Origin: JAGOEY01 sp017997515
Lineage (GTDB): Bacteria > Pseudomonadota > Gammaproteobacteria > Burkholderiales > Burkholderiaceae_C
Assembly: GCA_026314275.1 (NCBI GenBank)
Contig: CP111109.1
Coordinates: 2,914,001 to 2,978,000, forward strand
Length of the DNA stretch: 64,000 nt
Direction: 5' to 3'
Positions 52,856 through 63,009 of this stretch are shown here, in pieces. The notes below the pieces were generated by a model, which did no database searches, was not told the DNA's origin, and saw only the letters and a program-made list of their open reading frames with translations. Position numbers and translations under genes: made by a program. Position 1 is the stretch's first letter. Each line of letters starts with the position of its first letter.

Positions 52856-52868
52856 GCGCGGCGCGCCA

Positions 52869-55800
52869 TTCCAACGTGTCGCTCGACTCGCGTGCGCAGG
52901 CCAACGTGTACGGCGTGGCCGGCGCGCCCTCGGGCGAGGCCTATGCCAACTACACCGGCACCAACGCAGCGACGTTGGGTGCCAACGCCTTGGTGCAGGC
53001 CAACGACGGCTCGGTGCTTCTGGCTGGTGGCCAGAGTTCAAGCGGCAATGCCACACGCATTGATGCCAATGCTGCGGTCAACCTGTGGAACAAGACGGCG
53101 ATCCCGATCGACACCGACCCGGACGCACAGGCCAACATCGTCAACAACGCGCGTGTCACGCTCGCGTCGGGCAGCAGGGTCGAGACGGCGGAAGACATTG
53201 CGCTGTATGCCGACAAAGGCCTGGTCACCGCCCAGGCCAAGGGCATCGGCAAGGACCTCTACCGCGAAGCCCTCGCGGCCGCGGCCAGCGGCATCAGCAA
53301 CCTGTTCGGTGGCGGTGACGTGTCTTTCGATGTGATTGGCGGCTCGACCAGCGTGGGTGGCAGTGCCATCGTGCACGTGGATGGGATCGCGATGACTGGC
53401 ATCAACCGCCGCGCCTCGCTGACTTTCGAGATCGAACTGACCGATGCAGCGGGCAACCTGTCGACCGTTCCGGTGTACCGCTACACCTACCTGACCGACG
53501 CGCAGGGCAACCACCTGGACAAGGACGGCAACGTCACGACCATCCAGAGCCAGTATGTGGAGATCGACAGGCAAGTGCTGTGGCGTATGAAGTCCACCGC
53601 GACCAAGGGTGTGACTTACTCGGTCGAGCTGGGCAAGGGCATTGGAGCCGACATCCAGGAGCGGATCGGCAAGCTGCGCAGCCTGATGGAGCAGTATGCC
53701 GCGGACGACGTGGCGCGTGGCGCCTACGAGGCCGAGATCAACTTCCTCATGTTCAAACTGGCCGAACTCGGCCTGGCGAAGGTCACGACGGTCAACGGCG
53801 AGCAGGTGGTCGATCCTGGCCGCAGCGGCAACCCGAGTCCGTACGAGATTGCGACGACGCAAATCAAGCAGTACCAAATGCAGCTGATGAGCGAGACCGG
53901 CAAGGTCAGCGGCAGCGGGCAGCTGATCTCGAACACTGCGACATTGGTGGTGGGCTCCGGCAACACCATCGGCACCAGCAGCAGCTCGATCGCCACCCAG
54001 GGTGCGGCGCTGGTCACGGCCAACGGGAACATCGACACCAGCCTGAAGGCGCTTGATCGTTTCGATGCCACCCATGCCACTTACCTTGCGACGCAGGCGC
54101 TGATCAGTGACAACGCGACGCAGCTGGCCACCATCGCGTCGAACCGCTCGCTCAACGCGACCGCGCTCAGCACCATCACGACGCACAACACCACCATCAC
54201 GAACCTGCTGACCGAGATCGAAACGCGCCGCACCAGCATGTTGGCGCTTGAGTACGGATCGACCGCGTACGCGGCGCTGCAGGCCGAGATCGACACACGC
54301 CAGGCCAGTATCCGCACCACGTCCGGCACGATCCAGACGCTGCTCACGGGTGTCTCCAGCCGCAGCACGACGATCCAGACGGCGTCGGCCAAGGTGGTGC
54401 AGAACAACAGCACGATCGCGAGCAACCAGCGGACCCTGGCCACCGCCTTCAAGAAGGCAGACGGCAGCCAGGACGGCGCGGCCACCGCTATCGGCACGGC
54501 CGTCGACAACACGGCCGCCGCGCGCACCACCATCAGCACCGCGGCCAGCACCATCGTCACCGAAGCGGGAAGATTTGCAGGCACAACCGGCTTTGTGAAT
54601 GTGGTTGCGGTCAATACCACGGCCATCGACACGGCGATCAACGGTAAGGCCAGCGCGACCACCAACCTGGCGCAACTGCGAAGCGATCTGCCGAACCAGT
54701 CGAAGGTCAGCGCCGACGGGCCCATCGCGGACTTCATCACCGTCGACGACATCACGGTGAAGCTCGGCAACATCCGCACCAAGGGCGATGTGCTGCAGGG
54801 CAGTGGGCAACTCAACGCACCGGGCGATGCACGGATCGATATCGTCAACAACACGCCGAACTTCCTCAAGCTGGGCAACCTCACGGTCGACAGCGATGAT
54901 GGCGGCACGGTGCGCTTCAATGATGTGCTGGTCAACTCGGCGGCCGACATCAACCGCATCAACGGCGGTGGCACCGCAGCGAACAACCTGACGGTGCTGA
55001 CGCGCGACACCAGCAGCGCACCGCAGCCCTCGATCAACATCACCAGCACCTACAACCCGAACGGTGCCGGAACCCAGGTGCTGGCGGCGGCGCCGAACAT
55101 CGAGCTGGCCGGCGACATCAGCAACCTGCGTGGCTCGGTCACAGTGCGCAGCGCGGCGGGCAGCGTGCTGTCGAACGGCAACATCCGCGCCGGCACGGTG
55201 GACATCGAGGCGAAGAACGGTGACTTCGTGCAGAGCTACGTGGACAACTTCTTCCACGTTGGCGGCGATCCCGGTTCGATCAAGGACCTTGGTACACCGG
55301 TCGGCGGCGGCATCATCGCCAACGGCAGCGTGTTCCTGAGTGCGCGTTACCTGAACATCAACAGCCTGGTGCAAAGCGGCATCGAGAACTGGAAAATCGA
55401 CCTGCCCGCCGCCCCGAAGCTGACCGGCAGCGCCAGCTTCTTTGGCCTGTCGCAAGGCTCGCTGGATGCGGCGGTGACCGCTTACAACAACGCCACCGCC
55501 GGTGCTGACAAACAAGCCAAGGCCTACGTTTACTTTGATGTGGCCGGTGGGCGCGTCGGCTACGACGTCGTGCGCAACCGTCTCGAAGTCGACATGGCGT
55601 TCGCCCGGGCCGACCGCGACACGGCCGGTTGGGCCACGCGCACCGCGGCAAGCGGTGGGCTGTACCAACTGGTCAGCGACTACGGCAACATCGGCGCGAA
55701 CTACGACGTGGTCAACAACCGCTTCGAGCTCGATGGCACGCAGGTCAGCGGTGGCTACATCCAGCTGTACGGCCAGATCATGAACACCTCGAGCACCGGC

Positions 55801-58800
55801 GGCGGCACGCTGCGTGCGCTCGACGGCTACGGCCAGATCCTGGTGAACAACCCCACAGGCCTGGCGGTGGTCATCAACAAGCTGGACACCGGCAAGGACG
55901 CCAGCGGCACCGGGCGCGGCATCGCCGGCATCATCGACATCACGGACATCCGCAGCATCGACGGCGGCAAGGCGCAAACGACGCGTACGGTGTACCGGCG
56001 CGAGAACGGCAAGGTCACGGTGAACGGGGTTGAGGATGCGACGGCCACGAGCGGCCGCACTACCAGCTACGCGCCGCAGACCGGCCTGCGCTACGCATGG
56101 ACCACTGGCGAGGATTCCCGCACCATCACGTACTGGCAGTACAAGGGCGCGCAGTACTTCGGCACGTCCAGCCTGCGCACGACACCCAGGGGGTCAGTGG
56201 TCGGTCAGGCTGGTCCATACTTGCTCGACTCCTACCGTCTTGATGACGGCACTTACCTGTACAAGGACACAACGGCGGTCAACGTTTTGCACACCAATGT
56301 TGCGACGCCGTACGATACCGACGAGTTTTGGCTCAAAACCAAGGAGTGGTCCAAGTGCAACTGGTGGACGTTGTGTATCGCAGGTAACTACTACCAAAAC
56401 TGGACGGAGACCCAGGGCAAGACCACCATCTCGACCAAGACGCTGAAGGCCGACAACAAGATCAACATCGAGTTCAGCGGCTACGACGCAGGCAAGGTTA
56501 CGATCAATTCGACGGCCGACGTGCTGCTCAAGGGCGACATCAAAAACGCCAGTGGTAATGTGCTCATCAACGCCGGCAGCGGCGTGACACCGTTGGCCGG
56601 GGTCGCGACCGCCGACCGTTCGATCGTGCAGTTCGGCGAAACGGCCCTGGTGACCGGCAAGAACGTAGCGCTGAACGCTACCGGTGATGTCGGCGGTGCG
56701 CTTCCCGGCGCGCTGGCCGGTGACCCGGTGCGGGCCGTGGCGGTGGCCGTGAAGGGCGGTCAGCTGGATGCTGCGGCCCAGGTGGGCAATGTCAACGTGA
56801 CGCAGACCATCGGCGATCTGCGTGTCGGCGCGGTCACGGCTGGCGGCAGCACGCTCGACAGGAACGGGCGCGTTACGTTGGTGTCGGATGGCAGCATCAT
56901 CGCGGCCTCGGCCACGTCGCTGGTGCAGGGCGACCGCATCGACCTCACGTCGCAGAACGGCGGCATCGGCGGCATTGCGTCGCCGCTGAAGCTCAACGTC
57001 GGCTACAGCGATGACCTGTCCAAGCGCGCTCTCTACGGCGTGCGTGCCGCGGCGCAGAACGACATCGGCATCGAGACAGTCGGCTGGTCGGGCAATACCG
57101 TGGGCCACCTGCTGGTCGACACGGTGGTCTCAAGTGGCGGCGACGTGCTGCTGAAGACACCGGGCCGCATCATCGACAACAACCCGATCGAGACTGTCGA
57201 CACCCGGACCTGGAACGAATTGGTGGCGTTTTGGGACGCATCCGGTTTGCGCAAGGATACAAACGAGAACCGGGCCAACCAAGCCCAGGCTATCCGTTCC
57301 TTCGAGCAAGGAATGACGCAGGACTACAAGCTGTACTGGCAGATCCGCAGCACGCAGGCTGACGCCAGTGCTTACCAGGCGGACTTCCGTTATACGTCCT
57401 CGGCCGTGGAGCGCCAGGCGCTCACTGTGGCCGGGCAGACGCCGCAGCAGACGGCTGATGCGATCGCTGCCTTTGAACTCGAGCGTACGGCCAACTACCA
57501 CGCGCTCGAAGCCAAGGTGGGCAGTATCAGCACGGCCTACAACAGCAGCTTCAAGTACGAAGCATCGAAGCCCGAAAGTGACGCCATTCTGGCGAAGTCG
57601 TCGTGGACTGACCGTGAGCTGGGCATCTCGATCAGCGCCGGTTTACTGAAGGACGTGACCAACACCAACCCGGTGGTCAAGAGTGCCAATGTGTCGGGCC
57701 GCAACGTGACGCTACAGGCGGGCATCGCGATCGGCGAGACGAAGGGCGCGGTAGTGGTGCCGACCAATATCGATCCGCGCAACCTGACCGACGAGATGAA
57801 GGTGGCGTTGGCATCGGCCGAACGCTCCGACATTGTGGTGACCGACAGCACCATCACGGTGCTGCGCCGCGCGCCTGTGAACTTCAGCGCGCTTGATGCA
57901 TTTAACGCTTCAGTCACTGCCGCACCCGTGGCGGGCACCGACATCGGCTCGGCGTTCCTGGCCTCCATGGGCAGTGCGCGGCTGGGCACGATTGACGTGA
58001 CGGGGGAGACGCGTATCAAGGTGCGTGGTTCGATCACCAACGCGTCGCTGGCCTCGAGCCCGCTGCAGACCGGAAATCTGGTGCTTGAAGCGGCCTATGG
58101 TGGCATTGGATACGTGCCAGGTTCCGGTGTGAACGCGGGCCAGTCGCAGCCGTTGCGCTTGAACCTGCGTGACGGTGCCACGCTCACGGCACGCGCGTCG
58201 GACAACATCGAGATCGAGGAAGAGGGCGACCTCAACATCGACACCGTCTTTTCACGTAAGACAGCCAAACTCACTGCCGAGGGCTCGATCCTCGACGCGA
58301 TCGGTGACAACGGACTCAACGTGTTGGCCGACAACATCGAGCTGACGGCACGCAACGGCAGCATGGGTGCCGCTGGTGCAGGTGCGTTGGACGTGGGTAT
58401 GACAGGCACCTCGGGCCGTATCACGGCCAAGGCCGCAGGCGATATCCACCTGAATGGCCCACGCGGGCGGAACCTGAATTTCGGTGACGTTACGGCAGGC
58501 GGCAGCGCCAACCTTTCGGGCGAAGTTGATCTGCGCCTTTATGGTGCTGTACAGGCGGCCGGTGCGGTGGACCTGAGCGCCGCGCTGACGCTCGCGATGG
58601 CCAGCACTGCCTCGGTGCGCTCGACCGCATCAGACCTCACGCTGTCGGCCGGTGAGCTGAGCATGGCGGACGGTGCGACCTTGCGTGGTGACGTGGGAAC
58701 AGTGCACATTGACACGCTGACGGACGCCACCATCACCGGAATTTCAACCGGCAATGGTACTGCCAATGCGGTGCGCATCAAGGCGGGTGGCAACGTGCGC

Positions 58801-59271
58801 GACGGTGGTGATACCAACCTTGAAATCGTGGCTGACACCGCACCCGCAGCCGGCGTGACGATAGAGGCTGGCGGTGACATCGGCAAAGGCAACCCGCTGG
58901 AAATGCGCGTGCGCCATCTTGATGCCAACGCGGGCGGAAGCGCCGAATTTGCTGTGAGCGGCGACGTGGTCGTGGGGCACATGACGGCCACCGACAACGC
59001 GACGCTGACGGCAACGGGCAGCATCACCACGACGGCGGTCGAAAGCAAGCTGGGTGACGTGACGCTGGTATCCACCAGTGGCAACATCGATGCTGGTAGC
59101 ACCGTCGCCTTCGGCGATGTGCGGCTGCAGTCCGACGTGGGCCAAGTCAAAGCCGACACCACGCAGGCCGGCGGCAATGTGGCGATGGTTGCCACTGCGG
59201 GTTCGGTGTTGTCCAACGACACCACGGTGGGGGGCGCCTCGACATCACGGCCGCGCAGGATATCGTGCTGA
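52869..59271 (+). pseudogene. TpsA exoprotein, 3' fragment (after prophage, to frameshift)
   Basis: The frame opens inside the prophage end (GTG at 52846) but the tpsA-like sequence starts at SNVSLDSRAQANVYG. It codes for about 2,130 residues: a beta part with FEIELTDAAGNLSTVPVYRY, a threonine/alanine-rich helical part of about 180 residues (near 54060-54600, ATYLATQALISDNATQLATI), long beta-repeat parts, a GYVPGSGVNAGQSQPLRL segment and a return to repeats. These parts recall LktA-family filamentous adhesins. The frame leaves the gene at the G tract 59229-59234 and stops at 59271. Confidence 0.88.
59229..59234 (+). repeat. G6 tract at frameshift in tpsA
   Basis: The stretch ACGGTGGGGGGCGCCTC has six Gs after GT. 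The parallel repeat 300 bp downstream reads ACC ACG TCG GGT GGG CGT CTG GAC ATC, showing that seven Gs (GTG GGG GGG CGC CTC GAC ATC) would keep the frame. Loss of one G moves the reading frame out and leads to a stop 37 bases later. Confidence 0.85.
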
Positions 59272-60896
59272 ACACGGCACAAGCCACCGGTGACATCGCG
59301 CTGACCGCAGGCCGTGCGTTGACCGCAACCACGCTGGTTAGCACCACAGGCGACATTCGTGCGACCGCCGCTGCGGGAGACGTACATACGGGCAGCACCA
59401 CCAGTATGGCTGGTGATGTGGCGCTGGTGGCCAGTGCAGGCGATGTGGTTGCTGGCAGCACGCAGGCTGACGGTAATGTGGCAATGGTCGCAACCACGGG
59501 TTCGGTGCAGGCCACAGATACCACGTCGGGTGGGCGTCTGGACATCACGGCCGCACAGGATATCGTGCTGAACACGGCACAAGCCACCGGTGACATCACG
59601 CTGAGCGCAGGCCGTGCGTTGACCGCAACCACGCTGGCCAGCACCACAGGCGATATCCGGGCGACCGCCGCGACGGGCGACATGTCCACCGGCAGCACCA
59701 CCAGTGCAGCTGGCAACGTGACCCTCACAGCCGCCGCGGGCTCGGTTCAGACCGACGCCACCACAGCCGGCGGTCGCATCGGCATCGTGGCGGCACAGGA
59801 CATCGGCGTGAACCGTGCAACGGCAGGCGCCGACATCGCACTGGATGCGGGCCGCGATCTGCAGGCCACGACACTCGCCAGTACCGGCGGCGCCATCCTT
59901 GCCACGACTGGGCGAGACATGGTGATTGGCACTGCGACTGCGCAGCACGATGTGCTGCTCGACGCAGGACGCCATCTGACGGCTGAGACGCTCACCAGTA
60001 CCCAGGGCAGCGTGATCGCGCATGCGCGCCGCGGCAACCTGCGTATCGGTACGCTCGATGCGGCGCTCGACGGCATACTGAGTGCGCCGCAAGGTGAAGT
60101 GGCGATCGACCGTGTCAAGGCGAGACGTGACTTCACACTGGAGGCACAGAACGACGTGGCAGTGCGCGAAGGCTCAGCTGGCGGCACTTTCACCTTGTCG
60201 TCGACCGGCGGCAACGCCACGGCTGGCACACTCACGGCCGACACGGTCGTGATGCGTGCCCCGGGTCGGGTGTATGCCGACCGCCTCAACGTGGCCTCGC
60301 TGTTTACCCTGGCTGGTGACCGCGTCAATGCCAGCGTCTATGGCGGCGCGACGCCGGTGAAGGGCACAGTCACCGGGTTCAACGGCGGCACCGCGAGCGA
60401 CGTGGTGCTTGCGCTTTCGGGCCAGGGCGGCTTCGCAATCGACCATCTCAAGGCACGCACGGCGACGGTGAACAATCCGGTCGGCCCCCTTGCGATTCAG
60501 AGCATGCTGGTTGTTGACAGTGCGACCGTGACCAACCCGCAGACCCATGTGGTGATCGACCAGCACGACCGCAGCATTCAGCCAGGTGCCGACGTGCAAA
60601 TCTTCTCCTTTGGTGCGCCCTTCAGCTTCGCTCTGTACGACAACCACGATTTCACGAATACGTTCGTGATCTACCGCAGCCCTGAGCATGACCAGATCGG
60701 CGACAAGGGCCTGAACCGCAGCGCGGTCGAGTTCAGCGAGCTGGCGTTGTCGATGGCACGCAACAAAGAAGACGTCACGCTTGAGGCCCGCCAAGGCATC
60801 GAGGGGCAGGATGCCAAGCCAGTACGCTATTCGGGCGTGCCGGTGGCATTGGATGGCGATTGCAATAAGAACATTGTTCCGGAGTGCACACGATGA
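59235..60896 (+). pseudogene. TpsA exoprotein, C-terminal part (out of frame)
   Basis: This part is open in the -1 frame and codes for about 550 residues that continue the LDITAAQDIVLNTAQATGDI repeats. Two copies of a 300-bp unit start near 59240 and 59540 and are over 85 per cent alike by eye. More degenerate units follow, then a C-terminal non-repeat domain (VVIDQHDRSIQPGADVQIFS, FALYDNHDFTNTFVIYRSPE). The end has two cysteines in DGDCNKNIVPECTR. The stop overlaps the tpsB start by ATGA, so the parts were one operon before the damage. Confidence 0.85.
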
Positions 60897-62569
60897 TTCG
60901 TTTTTCTCTCACGGCCCTGGCGGCCATGGTTGCCCTTCAGGCCGCCGCCCAGTCCGTGCCCATTCCTCCTCTGACGCTGCCCCCTGCAGCTGAGGCTGGT
61001 GCGTTGCAGCAGCGACAAATCGAAGCGGACCAACGCCGGCGCGAGGCCGAGCGTGAGCTACAGCAACCCTCACAGCCGCTGACCCGCCCGGCCACGCCGG
61101 CCGCGGCGGCGCCGCTCACCGGCAGCGAAGTACGTGTGGCCGTCAAGGATATTCGCTTCTCGACTTCGGAGATTCTTTCCATGTCCGCGTTGGAGGCGAT
61201 TGCTGCTGACTACCGTGGCAAACAGGTCACGCTGGCCGAACTGCAGCAGCTGGCCGACCGCGTGAATGCGCTCTACAAGGAAAAGGGTGTCGTCACTGCG
61301 CTTGCCACCATTCCGCAGCAGGACGTGACCGCAGGTGTGATCGAAGTGCGCCTGGTTGAAGGCCGCGTGGGGCAGGTGAAGATCGAGGGCAACAGCTCGA
61401 CCCGCGCTGAATACATCACACCTCGCCTGGGCTTGGCCGGAGGCCAACTGGTCGACCTCGACAAACTGGAGCAAGGCTTGGTCTGGTTCAACCGAACCAA
61501 CGACATTCGGCTGCAGGCAGACCTGCTGCCGGGTGAGACTTTCGGCACCACCGACCTGCGCGTGGCGGTGGTCGAGCCACCGCAGCACGAGCTGATGGCC
61601 TCAGTCGACAATATGGGTAGCAAGCTCTCCGGTGAATGGCGTGCCGGTTTTTCCTACCGCAACCGCAGCCTGCTCGGCTATCGCGATGACGTTTTGCTGT
61701 CGTACACCCGCGCGCGTGGGCAAGACAGCCGTGCTGCCAGTTATGCGGTACCGATCAACCGCCACGGCGGTCGGCTCAGCATGGGCTTGTACGAAGACCG
61801 CACGGCCATCAAGTTCGGTGCGCTCTCGAGCCTGAACATCACTGGTAATTCGCGGGCGCAGGTGCTGTCCCTGCGCCAGCCGGTGTGGATCGATGCAAAC
61901 TCACAATGGGACCTGGTAGGCGGTGCCAAGCGGCGTATCAGCAGCAACTACATCGACGGCGTTTTTTTACAGAGAACCGACAGCAAGGATCGGAGCGCGG
62001 GGGTGGAATGGCAATGGGCGGTTGACTCCCGCTCGGTGACGGCCAGCTACATCAAGTACTGGGCCGACGCCACCGTACTGGCCGAGCGTCTCAAGTACCA
62101 GGTCGACCGCACATCGCTGCGTTACATCCAAGGACTGACGCCAGGCTTTTCGCTGCGCACCAGCCTGGGCGGGCAGTGGGCACGTGACAAGAATCTGCCG
62201 TCGGCCGAGCAGTTTTTTATTGGTGGCGAAGGCAGCGTACGTGGCTACCCGGTAGGTGCATTTTCTGGCGACCAAGGCTACGCGCTCAACGTTGAATTGC
62301 ACCACCCTCTGGTTAATACCCCACTGGGCACGCAGACTCTGGCCGCGACTGGTTTCTTCTTTGTCGACCACGGTCGTACCGTGCCGTACCGCCCACCGGC
62401 CTCATTGTTGCCTCCGCGCGAAAAACTCACTGGTGTTGGCTGGGGCCTGAACGCCGCGGTCGGTAAACGCACCAGCCTGCGCATGACGCTGGGTTATGGG
62501 CTGGACAAGGTTCCACAGACAGACCGCAACTATCAGGTGACGGTGCAGCTGATATCCAGTTTGTTGTGA
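60893..62569 (+). CDS. TpsB/FhaC-type outer-membrane transporter
   Basis: The protein is 558 residues, the usual size, and appears complete. A signal peptide (1-20, ending LQAAAQS) is followed by a helix rich in glutamine and arginine (about 38-60), two POTRA domains (about 75-220; VKDIRFSTSEILS, VRLVEGRVGQVKIEGNS) and a 16-strand barrel. VRGY (449-452) is the conserved tip of loop 6. It exports the TpsA protein across the outer membrane. Its natural promoter is far upstream of the inserted elements, so expression now needs an internal promoter. GGAG lies eight to nine bases before the ATG at 60893. Confidence 0.93.
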   Translation: MIRFSLTALAAMVALQAAAQSVPIPPLTLPPAAEAGALQQRQIEADQRRREAERELQQPSQPLTRPATPAAAAPLTGSEVRVAVKDIRFSTSEILSMSALEAIAADYRGKQVTLAELQQLADRVNALYKEKGVVTALATIPQQDVTAGVIEVRLVEGRVGQVKIEGNSSTRAEYITPRLGLAGGQLVDLDKLEQGLVWFNRTNDIRLQADLLPGETFGTTDLRVAVVEPPQHELMASVDNMGSKLSGEWRAGFSYRNRSLLGYRDDVLLSYTRARGQDSRAASYAVPINRHGGRLSMGLYEDRTAIKFGALSSLNITGNSRAQVLSLRQPVWIDANSQWDLVGGAKRRISSNYIDGVFLQRTDSKDRSAGVEWQWAVDSRSVTASYIKYWADATVLAERLKYQVDRTSLRYIQGLTPGFSLRTSLGGQWARDKNLPSAEQFFIGGEGSVRGYPVGAFSGDQGYALNVELHHPLVNTPLGTQTLAATGFFFVDHGRTVPYRPPASLLPPREKLTGVGWGLNAAVGKRTSLRMTLGYGLDKVPQTDRNYQVTVQLISSLL

Positions 62570-62740
62570 TGGCGCTTGGCTGGCAGTCATGCCCCATTTC
62601 TGTTCCGCTCACGTGTCCACCGAGCGAGAAGGGGTAGGGAAAAAATGCACAGCGCACACTCCTGAGCCGTGGCAATGCAGTGTGTACTTTGGATGATCTT
62701 CATCGAAACACTCTTGCCTTCGTCATTTTTTTGGCAAAAG

Positions 62741-62774
62741 AAAAACCCCTGACTCTTGCGAATCAGGGGTTTTT
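62741..62774. terminator. Strong bidirectional terminator
   Basis: AAAAACCCCTGA (62741-62752) pairs perfectly with TCAGGGGTTTTT (62763-62774) across a ten-base loop. With A and T tracts on both sides it can end transcription of tpsB from the left and of the former tRNA gene from the right. Confidence 0.88.
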
Positions 62775-62779
62775 AAGAA

Positions 62780-62828
62780 TGGTGCCGGAGAGATGAATCG
62801 AACACCCGACCTTCTCATTGCGAATGAG
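62780..62828 (-). tRNA. 3' fragment of tRNA-Thr (attachment-site remnant)
   Basis: On the minus strand the 49 nt run from the anticodon stem to CCA. CTCATTCGCAATGAG is the anticodon arm, GGGTG-TTCGATT-CATCT the T arm, and CTCCGGC-A-CCA the acceptor end. The form fits tRNA-Thr(CGU) of Burkholderiales, but the loop has CGC in place of CGT. The 5' half is missing beyond 62828, where integrative-element DNA starts. It is therefore an att half-site, not a working gene. Confidence 0.8.
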
Positions 62829-62844
62829 GGGATAGGTGTATTCG

Positions 62845-62933
62845 CATGCGTTGATTGATGCTGATAGAATCTATATAAATCAACAACTTAGGTGGAATGT
62901 GCTGGGTTTAAATCCAGTTCATGCGTTGATTGA
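62845..62933 (+). repeat. 14-bp direct repeats at integrase promoter
   Basis: CATGCGTTGATTGA occurs at 62845-62858 and 62920-62933, 75 bp apart. The first copy includes the -35 box of the integrase promoter. A near-palindrome CTGGGTTTAAATCCAG lies between them (62901-62916). These may be binding sites for the integrase arm domain or an excisionase. Confidence 0.6.
62851..62879 (+). promoter_or_regulatory. Sigma-70 promoter of the integrase gene
   Basis: TTGATT (62851-62856) and TATAAA (62874-62879) are separated by exactly 17 bp. This is the best sigma-70 promoter match in the window and lies 130 bp before the integrase ATG. Confidence 0.7.
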
Positions 62934-63009
62934 AATTCGGCAGTTTTCAGCAAAATCGCTTACATCCGCCCTTACATCCTGGCCGATGTAAGCCCGCAAG
63001 GGGCACCGC

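Larger units (their letters stand above)
14246..52868. mobile_element. Mu-like transposable prophage with siphovirus-type late genes
   Basis: The element carries MuA and MuB homologues, a Ner-like and a XRE regulator, Mor, GemA and Com homologues, and a full head and tail set. Ends are inferred from three facts. The tpsA frame stops at 14256 and resumes at about 52867. Transposase-site-like CTTTGGCAC motifs lie at both ends in opposite orientation. TGG starts on each side lie exactly 14 bases outside the outermost motif (14246 and complement of 52868). The flanking five bases for that choice (CAAAG and TTCCA) do not match, so the exact ends are uncertain by about 15 bp. A GCGCG pair (14233-14237 and 52861-52865) would also restore the tpsA frame. 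Early genes run left and late genes run right, as in BcepMu rather than Mu. Confidence 0.93.

Noticed and set aside
53038..55977. 979-codon open frame on the minus strand
   Set aside because: It is antisense to tpsA, with an arginine-, alanine- and valine-rich sequence lacking any domain, and no ribosome site.
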